Source: Terriglobia bacterium
GTDB lineage: Bacteria > Acidobacteriota > UBA6911
Assembly: GCA_020072565.1 (NCBI GenBank)
Contig: JAIQGI010000013.1
Location: forward strand, 62,001-126,000
Length of the DNA stretch: 64,000 bases
Direction of reading: 5' to 3'
A program made the translations under genes and the position numbers. Under the pieces are notes generated by a model. That model had not been told where the DNA came from and made no database searches. It saw nothing but the letters and a program-made list of their open reading frames with translations. Shown piece after piece: positions 53,804 through 62,934 of this stretch (within the stretch, counting starts at the first letter, position 1; each line of letters begins with the position of its first letter).

Positions 53804-55975
53804 GTGCCAGAATGCGGCACAACTGGAATCGTGTCTGCCGTTTTTAGATACAGCAGCATCGTGATCGCGATCATGCTCATGGCAAGCGTCCCGGCCGGCG
53901 CCCAGCTTTCTCCCGGTGTGCTGTCGCAGGCCCACAGCTCCCTCGACGGCGCGGCCCACTGCATCGACTGCCACGAAATAGGCCAGCGGTCTCTGGTGTT
54001 CAAATGCCTGGACTGCCACCGCGAAATCCGGCAGCGACTAGACGAGGGGCGAGGGCTGCACTCCACTCTGGTCGGCCAGGAGAGAAGCGGTCTGGCTTGC
54101 ATCAAATGCCATTCCGAGCACAACGGCAGGAATTTTGGCGTGATTCACTGGGATCCCCCTCAGCGGAACTTCGATCATCGAAAAACCGGGTACATCCTGG
54201 CAGAGCGGCATGCCGCTCTCCCGTGCCGGGACTGTCACCAATCCTCCCACATTCCTGCCCAGGCTGCTTCGGATATCCTGGTAAAGGATCGGAGCCGCAC
54301 TCTACTTGGCCTGAGCCGGGAATGCACATCATGCCACCTCGACCAGCACCACGGCCAACTTTCCGCAAAGTGCAACACCTGCCACAATTTCTCCCGTTGG
54401 CGCGACGCCCTCAGCTTCGACCATCAAAAGTCCCGCTTTCCGCTCGAAGGGCCTCATGAGAAGGTCGAATGCCAGAAGTGCCACCAGCAAGTGGCCGACG
54501 TGAAACCTTATCTCAAGTACCAAGGCCTGGTGTTTGAAGATTGCACCCCCTGTCACAGCGATCCTCATCGGGGTGCGTTTCAAGCCACCTGCAAGACGTG
54601 CCATTCCCAGCCAAGCTGGAAGCCCGTTGTCGTTTCCAGCGTGTTCGACCACGCACGCACCAAATATCCGCTACAGGGAAAGCACGCCGCGCTGCCTTGC
54701 AAGTCTTGCCACAAGAAGAGCGATTTCAAACAACCAGTCGCCCATGACCGGTGCGCGGATTGCCACCGGCCGAGTCCGCATAAGGATCAGTTCGCCAACC
54801 GAGCTGACGGCGGCGAGTGCTCTGCGTGCCACAGGGTCGAAGGATTCAAACCGTCCACCTTCAACGCCGCGCAGCATCGCAAGAGCCGATATCCGTTGGA
54901 CGGCCGACACGCCGCGGTGCGTTGCGATCAGTGTCACAAGCCACAGGCCGCAGCAACGGTCTACCGGATCACGGACACCCGCTGCGCCGCTTGCCATACG
55001 GACACCCATGCCGGCCAGTTCTACCAACCTCCTTACGCCGGCCAGTGCGAGTCATGCCACACCGTCAAGGCGTTTTCTCCCTCCACATTCGCACTCGCGC
55101 GGCATCAGTCGACGCGATTTCCTCTCACCAACGCTCACGGAGCCGTTGTTTGCAGCGAGTGCCACAGGAAAGCGCAGGGTAAGGATGCCCTCCCGGCCAA
55201 GTATCATTTTGAAAACCGGGCCTGTTCAGCGTGCCATGCGGATATCCATCGGGGTCAGTTCTCGGAACGCATGGCGCAGCCTGGACCGGATGGCGCAGCC
55301 GGGGACTGCGCAACCTGCCACAGCACTGCCACATGGCAGAAACTGCCGGATTTCAACCACAGTAAGACAGATTACGCGCTGGTGGGCGCGCACGAACGGG
55401 TTCCTTGCGACCGATGCCACCAGCGCGGCGAACCGAAGCCCGACATAGACCGGGTCATTTTCAAGGCGACTCCAAGACAGTGTGCTGCCTGTCATGAGGA
55501 TCGGCATGGGGGGCAGTTCGCTGCAGAGGGCTCCACCGAATGCTCTCGCTGCCACACGCCGCGGGCGTGGAAGCCATCCACCTTCAATCACGACACCGGT
55601 TCAAGCTACGCGCTCAAGGGGGCGCACAGTTCGACGCCATGTGCGGGTTGCCACACCGCAACCACGTCAGCAGACGGCAAAAAGGTGATCTCCTACCGGG
55701 GCCTGCCGCACGCCTGTTCCGCATGTCATCGCAGCAAGGAACCCACAAATGCCCGTGATTCAGAAGCCGGGCCGCGCCGGCAGGGAGAGTCGGGATCGGA
55801 AATGCCATCCGGAGCCGCCACCGTTCTGCGCGGCGCCGGGGTAGCGACCCCGCCGGTCGTGCGCGGCTTCGAACGCGGCGCCGAGGGGCGAAATCCACTT
55901 CATGCCCTGCTGGCGTTTGACTACCCGTCTGGAAAACATGGAGTCTTAACAACACGAATGGGAGCGGCCCAGTGA
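53804..55975 (+). CDS. Secreted multiheme cytochrome c with 23 CxxCH motifs
   Basis: A 723-residue protein beginning at GTG with AAAGGAAG upstream, then a signal peptide (AVFRYSSIVIAIMLMASVPA). I count 23 CxxCH heme-binding motifs from CIDCH near residue 50 to CSACH near 645. They are arranged in loose repeats that alternate F/Y-x-H...YPLxGxHA and CxxCH triplets, such as KYPLQGKHAALPCKSCHKKS. It is most likely a periplasmic or surface electron carrier. The last 75 residues are Arg/Gly/Pro-rich, heme-free and unlike the rest. The stop overlaps the next cytochrome's start (TGATG), so the two are co-translated. Confidence 0.92.
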   Translation: MPECGTTGIVSAVFRYSSIVIAIMLMASVPAGAQLSPGVLSQAHSSLDGAAHCIDCHEIGQRSLVFKCLDCHREIRQRLDEGRGLHSTLVGQERSGLACIKCHSEHNGRNFGVIHWDPPQRNFDHRKTGYILAERHAALPCRDCHQSSHIPAQAASDILVKDRSRTLLGLSRECTSCHLDQHHGQLSAKCNTCHNFSRWRDALSFDHQKSRFPLEGPHEKVECQKCHQQVADVKPYLKYQGLVFEDCTPCHSDPHRGAFQATCKTCHSQPSWKPVVVSSVFDHARTKYPLQGKHAALPCKSCHKKSDFKQPVAHDRCADCHRPSPHKDQFANRADGGECSACHRVEGFKPSTFNAAQHRKSRYPLDGRHAAVRCDQCHKPQAAATVYRITDTRCAACHTDTHAGQFYQPPYAGQCESCHTVKAFSPSTFALARHQSTRFPLTNAHGAVVCSECHRKAQGKDALPAKYHFENRACSACHADIHRGQFSERMAQPGPDGAAGDCATCHSTATWQKLPDFNHSKTDYALVGAHERVPCDRCHQRGEPKPDIDRVIFKATPRQCAACHEDRHGGQFAAEGSTECSRCHTPRAWKPSTFNHDTGSSYALKGAHSSTPCAGCHTATTSADGKKVISYRGLPHACSACHRSKEPTNARDSEAGPRRQGESGSEMPSGAATVLRGAGVATPPVVRGFERGAEGRNPLHALLAFDYPSGKHGVLTTRMGAAQ

Positions 55976-58900
55976 TGTCAAACGGCCATGGAGAAAAGAA
56001 CTTTATCAGGATCGGGGGCCTGGGGATGTTGACGTCGCTAGTCCTGCTTTGGATTTGGTGCGGGACATCGCCGGGCGCAGCTCAGTCACCCCAGCGAGGA
56101 CCGGCGCGCAGCCCGCATGGTCCCCTTCAGCTCGCTTGCGAAAACTGTCATACATCCACAAACTGGGCGCCCCTCCGCCCTGCTCCCGACTTCGATCACC
56201 AGCAGACTGGATATCCGTTGCGTGGTCTGCATCAGCGTGTGAACTGCCGCAACTGCCACACCACCCTGGTCTTCAAGGATGCCGGCGCAAACTGTGCCGA
56301 TTGTCACGCCGATATCCACATGCGCAGCCTTGGGACGGGATGCGAAACATGCCACTCGCCGCGCGGATGGCGCGTCCAGGTGCAAGCCGTTAAGGATCAC
56401 CAGAACAGGTTTCCGCTCATGGGTGCGCACTCAGCTACCGAGTGCGAGTCCTGCCATCTCGGCGCTGCGGTCGGGCGTTATAAGGGCTTGGACACCCAGT
56501 GCGACTCTTGCCACCTCAAGGATTATCAGTCCAACAAGACGTTTGATCATGTAGCCGCAAAGATTCCCACGACCTGCGAGAGCTGCCATCAGATGAACTC
56601 CTGGACCGGGGCGAGATTCGACCATAGCAGCGCCAGGTTCCCACTCACCGGAGCACATGCGACGGTGGCTTGTGAACTCTGCCACACGAACAGGGATTAC
56701 GCGAGCACATCTACGGCCTGTGCTTCATGCCATGTGGCTGACTTCAACAAGACGAGCAATCCGAATCACAATGCCGCCGGTTTCCCACAGGATTGCGCCG
56801 CATGTCACGTGACCGCCGAGTGGAAGGGCGCCAAATACGACCATAACATGACCAGATTCCCACTCACTGGAGGGCATGCGGCGGCGGAGTGCCGCGCCTG
56901 CCACGCTAACGGCAACTATGCGAACACCTCCACGGCCTGCGCCTCGTGCCATATGACGGACTTCAATGGCACGAACAATCCCAATCATGTCGCGGCCGGT
57001 TTCAGTCAGGATTGCTCCCTCTGTCACACATTCGCCCAGTGGACAGGCGCTAAGTTCGACCACAACACAACCAAATTCCCCCTTACTGGAGGGCACGTGT
57101 CTCTGGGGTGCTCGACTTGCCACACCACCGGCAGCTACGCTAGCACTTCCACAGCCTGCGCCTCATGCCACAGGGCGGATTTCAATAGCACGAGCAATCC
57201 CAATCACACCGCCGCCGGCTTCAGTCAGGATTGCACAAGCTGTCATGTGACCGCCCAGTGGAAGGGCGCTAAATTCGACCATAACACAACCAAATTCCCC
57301 CTCACAGGAGGGCATGTCCTGGCCGACTGCTCGCGATGCCACACCAGCGCCAATTATGCGACTACGTCCACGGTTTGCGCTTCCTGTCACATGACCGACT
57401 ATAACAACACTAGCAACCCCAACCACACGGCTGCCGGATTCGTGCAGGATTGCACGATGTGTCACACGACTGTTCAATGGAAGGGCGGCAAGTTCGACCA
57501 CAACGCCACCAGGTTTTCACTGACGGGCGCGCACGTTTCAGTCACATGTCAGACCTGCCATACCACACCGAATTATGCGAGCACCTCCACTGCCTGCGCT
57601 TCGTGCCACTTGGCGGACTTTAACAAGACAACCAATCCCAACCATACCACCGCCGGATTCCCGCAGGATTGCACGGCCTGTCACACGACTGTCCAGTGGC
57701 TGGGGGCCACGTTCAACCACGGCAACACCAAGTTCCCCCTCACCGGCGCCCACGTTCCGGTCGCATGCCAGACCTGTCATACCACGCCGAATTATGCGAG
57801 CATGTCCACTGCCTGCGCTTCGTGCCACCTCGCGGACTTCAACAAGACAGCCAATCCCAACCACACCGCGGCCGGATTCCCGCAGGATTGCACCGTCTGT
57901 CACACGACCGTCCAGTGGCTGGGGGCCACGTTCAACCACGGCGACACCAAGTTCCCTCTCACCGGCGCCCACGTTCCGGTCGCATGCCAGACCTGTCATA
58001 CCACGCCGAATTACGCGAGCACGTCCACTGCCTGCGCTTCGTGCCACCTCGCGGACTTCAACAAGACAGCCAATCCCAACCACACCGCGGCCGGATTCCC
58101 GCAGGATTGCACGGCCTGTCACACGACCGTCCAGTGGCTGGGGGCCACGTTCAACCACGGCAACACCAAGTTCCCCCTCACCGGCGCCCACGTTCCGGTC
58201 GCATGCCAGACCTGTCATACCACGCCGAATTACGCGAGCACGTCCACTGCCTGCGCTTCGTGCCACCTGACGAACTTTAACAGTACGACCAATCCCAACC
58301 ACGTCCTGGCAGGCTTTGGTCAGGATTGTTCCCCTTGCCATACAACCGTCCAGTGGACAGGAGCTACGTTCAACCACGGCAACACCAAGTTCCCCCTCAC
58401 CGGCACACATGTTACGGTCACATGCCAGACCTGCCATACCAGCGGCAGCTATGCGAGCACTCCCACTACCTGTGTTTCTTGTCATCTGACTGACTTCAAC
58501 GGTGCGAACAGTCCTAATCACACTACAGCCGGCTTTCCACAGGATTGCTCGACCTGTCATACTACCGTCCAGTGGATGGGAGCCGTATTCGATCACAGCA
58601 AGACCGGCTTCGTTCTCACAGGGGTTCATCTACAAACAGCCTGCGCACTTTGTCATCCAAATGGCCGATTTGTCGGAACTCCCACAACTTGCTCCTCCTG
58701 TCATCTGGCCGACTTCCAAGGGACAAACAATCCCAATCATACAGCGGCTGGATTCCCGCAGGACTGCTCGCTGTGCCATTCCGCAGCCGGCTGGCCGGGA
58801 GCCCAATACACTCACCCGAGCGCCAAGTTCACACTCACGGGGTTTCATATCACTCTGAACTGCAGCGCTTGTCATGCAAACGGCCAATATGCCACGCTGA

Positions 58901-59466
58901 GCACCACGTGCGTCACCTGCCATTTGAGCGACTACAACGGCACGACGAGTCCCACACATGCAACATACGGTTTTCCTCAGGATTGTACCGTGTGCCATGC
59001 AACCACTGCCTGGACTCCGGCCTCCTTCAGTCATGCCACGACCAACTTCGCCCTCACCGGAGCGCACGTGAGTGTCACGTGTGTGAGCTGTCACATCGGG
59101 GGTGTCTTCAAAGGCACGCCGACAACCTGTTACGCTTGCCACAAGACGGACTACACCGGCATCACCAACCCAAACCATGTGGCGGCGGGGTTTCCTACGA
59201 CCTGTTCCACTTGTCACACAACCACCGTCTGGACCGGTGCGACCTTCACGCACAGCCAGTTCCCCATTAATTCCGGACACCACGCCAGAGCATGGACCTC
59301 CTGCGCCGACTGCCACACCAACGCGAACGATTACAAGGTCTTCTCCTGCACCGGCTGCCATCAGCACGACAAAGCCAGCGTGGATTCGCATCACAGGTCG
59401 GTGCGCAACTATGTCTACAACAGCGCGAATTGCTATTCGTGTCATCCGAATGGAAGTGCGGGATAG
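55975..59466 (+). CDS. Giant repeat-built multiheme cytochrome c with 46 CxxCH motifs
   Basis: A 1163-residue exported protein (signal segment LGMLTSLVLLWIWCGTSPGA). I count 46 CxxCH motifs: seven in the N-terminal part, 36 in twelve tandem units and three at the C-terminus. Each 73-residue unit has CxxCH starting at unit positions 19, 35 and 60, plus conserved His at 3 (F-x-H), 14 (G-A/G-H) and 51 (NPNH). That is three hemes and three possible distal ligands. This predicts bis-His hemes in a regular rod, like a conductive wire. Start ATG 55975 overlaps the preceding stop and has GGGAG upstream. The beta-barrel gene follows after 4 bases, which suggests it passes through or docks on that barrel. 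Confidence 0.93.
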   Translation: MSNGHGEKNFIRIGGLGMLTSLVLLWIWCGTSPGAAQSPQRGPARSPHGPLQLACENCHTSTNWAPLRPAPDFDHQQTGYPLRGLHQRVNCRNCHTTLVFKDAGANCADCHADIHMRSLGTGCETCHSPRGWRVQVQAVKDHQNRFPLMGAHSATECESCHLGAAVGRYKGLDTQCDSCHLKDYQSNKTFDHVAAKIPTTCESCHQMNSWTGARFDHSSARFPLTGAHATVACELCHTNRDYASTSTACASCHVADFNKTSNPNHNAAGFPQDCAACHVTAEWKGAKYDHNMTRFPLTGGHAAAECRACHANGNYANTSTACASCHMTDFNGTNNPNHVAAGFSQDCSLCHTFAQWTGAKFDHNTTKFPLTGGHVSLGCSTCHTTGSYASTSTACASCHRADFNSTSNPNHTAAGFSQDCTSCHVTAQWKGAKFDHNTTKFPLTGGHVLADCSRCHTSANYATTSTVCASCHMTDYNNTSNPNHTAAGFVQDCTMCHTTVQWKGGKFDHNATRFSLTGAHVSVTCQTCHTTPNYASTSTACASCHLADFNKTTNPNHTTAGFPQDCTACHTTVQWLGATFNHGNTKFPLTGAHVPVACQTCHTTPNYASMSTACASCHLADFNKTANPNHTAAGFPQDCTVCHTTVQWLGATFNHGDTKFPLTGAHVPVACQTCHTTPNYASTSTACASCHLADFNKTANPNHTAAGFPQDCTACHTTVQWLGATFNHGNTKFPLTGAHVPVACQTCHTTPNYASTSTACASCHLTNFNSTTNPNHVLAGFGQDCSPCHTTVQWTGATFNHGNTKFPLTGTHVTVTCQTCHTSGSYASTPTTCVSCHLTDFNGANSPNHTTAGFPQDCSTCHTTVQWMGAVFDHSKTGFVLTGVHLQTACALCHPNGRFVGTPTTCSSCHLADFQGTNNPNHTAAGFPQDCSLCHSAAGWPGAQYTHPSAKFTLTGFHITLNCSACHANGQYATLSTTCVTCHLSDYNGTTSPTHATYGFPQDCTVCHATTAWTPASFSHATTNFALTGAHVSVTCVSCHIGGVFKGTPTTCYACHKTDYTGITNPNHVAAGFPTTCSTCHTTTVWTGATFTHSQFPINSGHHARAWTSCADCHTNANDYKVFSCTGCHQHDKASVDSHHRSVRNYVYNSANCYSCHPNGSAG
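56617..59244 (+). repeat. Twelve tandem 219-bp units inside the 46-heme cytochrome gene
   Basis: The codon for the first residue of each unit recurs at exactly 219-base steps (56617, 56836, ... 57712, 57931, 58150, 58369, 58588, 58807, 59026), and a thirteenth partial unit opens at 59245. No unit is longer or shorter. Units starting 57712, 57931 and 58150 are about 97 percent identical, showing recent duplication; outer units differ more at DNA level but keep all heme residues. Confidence 0.93.
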
Positions 59467-59470
59467 TCTT

Positions 59471-61135
59471 ATGTCACGAGTGCGGGTACTACTGGTTTTT
59501 GCAAGCCTGTTGGCGGCGTCTCTGGTTGCCTTCGGGCAGCAACAGACTGAAGTTCGTACGCGTTTTACAGTGAAATACGTCGTTGAAGGCGCGGTCTATC
59601 TGGAAGGGGGCCGTACCGCGGGTCTGGCTGAGGGACAGAAATTGACGGTCAGGAGAATCGATCCCGCCCACCCTGAGGGCCGAACCATCGCGCAGATCGA
59701 GGTCGCTTCGGTTGCTTCGACATCGGCCGCCTGTTCGGTCGGGTCCGCCGATGAGGAGATCCGAGTCGGGGATGAGGTCTGGATGTCTCAAGAGGACGCG
59801 GAAGCGCTGCGCAAGAGTCGAGCGGCCGATGAGTCGGCGAAATACCCGCAGGTCGTGAGTTTCACTGCCGGCGATCCGATTGAGGACGAAGCGCGTGCGG
59901 CGGTACCGCGTCCTCCGCTGACCGAAATCAACCGCATGCGCGGACGCATCGGATTCGATTACAGCTCGATCAGGGATCTCACCACATCTAACAGTACCTC
60001 AGCGCTGGGTTTTGTGGTCAGAGCGGATGCCACCCGTCTGGGAGGCACCCATTGGAACCTGAGCGGCTATTACCGAGGCCGCTTTACGCGTCAAAAGCAG
60101 AGCGCTGTGCAGGAGACTCTCACCGACTTGATCCAGCGGACCTATCACCTGAGCCTCACTTACAGCAATCCTGAATCACCTTGGGTCGCGGGCATGGGGC
60201 GGTTTTACCTCCCCTGGGCCACCAGCCTGGGCACAATAGACGGGGGTTATTTCGGTTACCGCACTGGCAAGAGGGTCACTCTCGGCCTGTTTGCAGGCAG
60301 TTCGCCCGATCCGACTTCGTGGCGCTACGATCGCAACCGGCAGCTGGTCGGGGCTTCGGTAAATCTCGAGGGCGGCAGCTATGAATCGTTCCGTTACACG
60401 AGCACTTTTGGAGCGTCGGTGACCAGGATAAGCTGGAAGCCGGACCGCCAGTTCGGGTTCGTCGAAACCAGCCTGCAATACAAGCGGGCCCTGTCCCTTT
60501 ATTACAACCTCGAAGCGGATCTATTGCGAGCCACAGGCACAAACCAACAGCGGGAGATCGCCATGAGCCGGAGCTATCTCACGGTTCGCCTGCAGCCTCA
60601 TCGGTTCATCTCCTTCGACCTCAGCCACAATTTCTTGAGAGAGATGCCCACGTTCGATCCCAGGCTGGTGGCTACAGGATTGGTCGACAAGCTCCTGTTC
60701 CATGGCCTCAGCGCCGGCGTGCGCCTGGAACTCCCGCTTCACATCAGCCCGTATGCCAGTTTCGGCCGCAGTTCCAAGACGGGCGACACTCAAAGTTCCT
60801 GGAACCAGATGTACGGCCTCGCAATCGGCAACATCGCCCATACGGGGATTCGTGGAGATGCGCGATACTCGAAGTTTGACAGCTCGTTCGGTCGTGGAAT
60901 CTATCGCTCGGTCTCAATTTCACGCTCGGCAGGTGAAAGCCTCAGGTTCGAGTTGCAGGCCGGTCAGCAAAACTATGTCTCATCCTTCTCGTTGCAGAAT
61001 CGGGCCCGCTGGGTAAACGCAAACGCAGATTGGATCATGCTCAGACACTATTTTGTCGGGGTAGGCTGTACGCTCTATCGCAGCCCCGGCCAAGGCTATA
61101 ACCAATGGTATCTGAACGTGGGCTACGGCTTTTAG
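59471..61135 (+). CDS. Outer-membrane beta-barrel of the cytochrome conduit
   Basis: A 554-residue exported protein (signal VLLVFASLLAASLVAFGQ). Residues about 20-130 form a small soluble domain (TVKYVVEGAVYLEGGRTAGL, GQKLTVRRID) that resembles an SH3-like or flagellar-assembly-type beta domain. From about 160 the sequence is alternating beta-strands with aromatic girdles (THWNLSGYYRGRFTRQ, QRTYHLSLTYSNPES, ADWIMLRHYFVGVGC) ending NQWYLNVGYGF, a classic barrel C-terminus with terminal Phe. Directly after the 46-heme gene, it is the likely porin partner of a porin-cytochrome conduit. I see no similarity to MtrB by eye. ATG 59471 follows the cytochrome stop by 4 bases. Confidence 0.78.
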   Translation: MSRVRVLLVFASLLAASLVAFGQQQTEVRTRFTVKYVVEGAVYLEGGRTAGLAEGQKLTVRRIDPAHPEGRTIAQIEVASVASTSAACSVGSADEEIRVGDEVWMSQEDAEALRKSRAADESAKYPQVVSFTAGDPIEDEARAAVPRPPLTEINRMRGRIGFDYSSIRDLTTSNSTSALGFVVRADATRLGGTHWNLSGYYRGRFTRQKQSAVQETLTDLIQRTYHLSLTYSNPESPWVAGMGRFYLPWATSLGTIDGGYFGYRTGKRVTLGLFAGSSPDPTSWRYDRNRQLVGASVNLEGGSYESFRYTSTFGASVTRISWKPDRQFGFVETSLQYKRALSLYYNLEADLLRATGTNQQREIAMSRSYLTVRLQPHRFISFDLSHNFLREMPTFDPRLVATGLVDKLLFHGLSAGVRLELPLHISPYASFGRSSKTGDTQSSWNQMYGLAIGNIAHTGIRGDARYSKFDSSFGRGIYRSVSISRSAGESLRFELQAGQQNYVSSFSLQNRARWVNANADWIMLRHYFVGVGCTLYRSPGQGYNQWYLNVGYGF

Positions 61136-61143
61136 CATTTCAG

Positions 61144-61959
61144 ATGAAAAATATATATCGGCGCAGGTATGGCGGGCGGTTCAGGGTGCTGCCGCTCTGC
61201 ATCCTGATGGGGTTCATATTTCCGGCCATCATTCAGGCACAGTCAAGTTCGCCGCCGCTTGCCACGCTGCTCGAAAAACTGGGGAAACAGGTCGAGTCCT
61301 TCCGGCAGCAGTATCCGGCAGTAACCTGCAGTGAAGCGGTATCGCAGGTAAAGCTCGCCAAGGGGGGAGGGGTTGTTCGACGGCTGGAGTCCCAGTTTGA
61401 CTACCTGATCCTGATAAGCCCTGGCGAGAACTATCTTGCGGTGGAAGAATCACGCCTTATAAAGAAACCGTCAGCCAAGCGCAACGACGTGCCCCTCCTG
61501 GTCACAGGAGGCTTTTCCACCATGATTCTGGTTTTCCATCCCCTGTACCAAAACTGTTTCGAGTACCTGCAATTGCCGGAGGAATCCATCGGCGGCAAAA
61601 GGGTTGTGTGCATTCAGTTCCAGCATGTCCCGGGAACACGATCTACCGCATGTCTGCGCCTGAATGGCAGAGATGTCCCCCTGGAGCTGAAAGGAAAAGC
61701 ATGGATCGATCCCGAAACAATGGCTTTCATCAGAATCACCGCTGAGCTGGCGAGTCCCCTCACCGATCTGGGGCTGCAGACCCTTACCGCCGATGTGCAG
61801 TATGCCCCGGTGCGCTTTGACGGCGCCGAGAGCGCGTATTGGCTGCCCACGTCGGCCTTGATCGAAGTCGCCACTGCCCAGCAGCACTGGCGCAACATCC
61901 ACCGGTTCACCGACTACCGCCGTTTCTCGGTCACCACTCAGAGCAGCGTGAAACGATGA
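61144..61959 (+). CDS. Exported protein of unknown function in the cytochrome operon
   Basis: A 271-residue protein with a signal peptide (LCILMGFIFPAIIQAQ). It has a mostly beta-strand body with four cysteines, not in CxxCH arrangement, at about residues 63, 141, 159 and 172 (counted by eye). VTCSEAVSQVKLA, QFDYLILISPGEN and KGKAWIDPETMAFIRITAE suggest a LolA/LolB-like or DUF-type lipid-binding beta fold, as seen in hypothetical Acidobacteria proteins; this is only a resemblance. ATG 61144 lies 8 bases after the barrel gene, and its stop overlaps the next start (ATGA). It may assist assembly or anchoring of the outer-membrane complex. Confidence 0.65.
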   Translation: MKNIYRRRYGGRFRVLPLCILMGFIFPAIIQAQSSSPPLATLLEKLGKQVESFRQQYPAVTCSEAVSQVKLAKGGGVVRRLESQFDYLILISPGENYLAVEESRLIKKPSAKRNDVPLLVTGGFSTMILVFHPLYQNCFEYLQLPEESIGGKRVVCIQFQHVPGTRSTACLRLNGRDVPLELKGKAWIDPETMAFIRITAELASPLTDLGLQTLTADVQYAPVRFDGAESAYWLPTSALIEVATAQQHWRNIHRFTDYRRFSVTTQSSVKR

Positions 61960-62903
61960 GCACTGCAATTCCGCAAGTCCAGGTCCGGGCTATCGGGCGC
62001 TTAGACGCCAAGCCACGACTTCATCGCAATCTGGTGGCGTTTTTAATACTTGTGCTCCTCAGCCTTGCTGTCATTCTCTGCCTGTACGGCCGCGACTACT
62101 ACCTGCTCGACCAGGCGCACCGCCCCTTCTCGCCCATGCATCCCTACCTCAAGCCAAGCGGCGTGATCGGGCTGCGGCTGGGCATGCTGGGATTCTTCCT
62201 GTTCGTGCTTGTCTATCTCTATCCGTTGCGAAAACACTGGGGATGGCTGGGGCGGCGGGGAAAGACGGCACACTGGATTGACTTCCATATCTTGATGGGA
62301 GTGGGAGCTCCGGTCCTTATCAGTTTCCACTCCTGCTTCAAGACCCATGGCTTTGCTGGGATCGCCTATTGGACCATGGCCGCCCTGGTCGTCAGCGGGA
62401 TCACCGGACGCTACCTCTACGCGCAGATCCCGCGCAGCCTGGACGCTGCCATGATGTCACTGCGCGAGATGGAGGATCTCCAGAACCAACTGGCAATGCA
62501 GTTGGCCGCACAGAGTATCCTGCCGCCTGAAGAACTCGAGCGCTGCCTGCGCCTGCCGAATGTGCAGGAGGTGGAACTCATGCCGGTTCTGTATGCCACA
62601 TTCCGGATGTTAAAGGCCGACCTGGTTCGCCCACCCAGGATCTGGAGGCTGCGGCGCAGAGCCTCAGGAAAACGGGCGGCCTTGTTCTCTTTCGGGGGCG
62701 TGCTGCCCACGAACAACATCAATCTTGAAAAAGCTGTTGCCACGGCGCGCAGGCAGGCGGCACTCTCGAAGAAGATACTGTTCCTATCCAAAACCCAACG
62801 TGTCTTCTATTTCTGGCACGTGGTCCACCGCCCTTTCAGCTACACCTTCGCCGTCCTCGTCCTCATTCACGTTACCGTCGCACTGCTTCTCGGCTATTTC
62901 TAA
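61956..62903 (+). CDS. Cytochrome-b-like membrane electron carrier
   Basis: A 315-residue inner-membrane protein with about five helices. Candidate heme ligands line up in pairs: His111 and His125 in helix three (WIDFHILMG, VLISFHSCF), His131, and His288, His291 and His305 near the C-terminus (YFWHVVHRPFSY, VLVLIHVTV). The helix order and HxxHRPF-type stretch resemble cytochrome b561/ferric-reductase-like proteins. A soluble helical segment (residues about 165-280) separates the helix groups. Start ATG overlaps the previous stop. It probably takes electrons from the FAD/Fe-S protein encoded next and passes them to the periplasmic cytochromes. Confidence 0.75.
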   Translation: MSTAIPQVQVRAIGRLDAKPRLHRNLVAFLILVLLSLAVILCLYGRDYYLLDQAHRPFSPMHPYLKPSGVIGLRLGMLGFFLFVLVYLYPLRKHWGWLGRRGKTAHWIDFHILMGVGAPVLISFHSCFKTHGFAGIAYWTMAALVVSGITGRYLYAQIPRSLDAAMMSLREMEDLQNQLAMQLAAQSILPPEELERCLRLPNVQEVELMPVLYATFRMLKADLVRPPRIWRLRRRASGKRAALFSFGGVLPTNNINLEKAVATARRQAALSKKILFLSKTQRVFYFWHVVHRPFSYTFAVLVLIHVTVALLLGYF

Positions 62904-62934
62904 AAATGGCAGGGCGAGGCCCAGGAAATTGCTA

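Noticed and set aside
57538-58629. Long open frame antisense to the 46-heme cytochrome gene
   Set aside because: It follows the 219-base repeat exactly and is a by-product of codon bias in the repeats, with no start signal or family match.
56617-59244. Regularly spaced repeats that might suggest a CRISPR-like array
   Set aside because: Repeats are 219 bases, coding, contiguous and without spacers.
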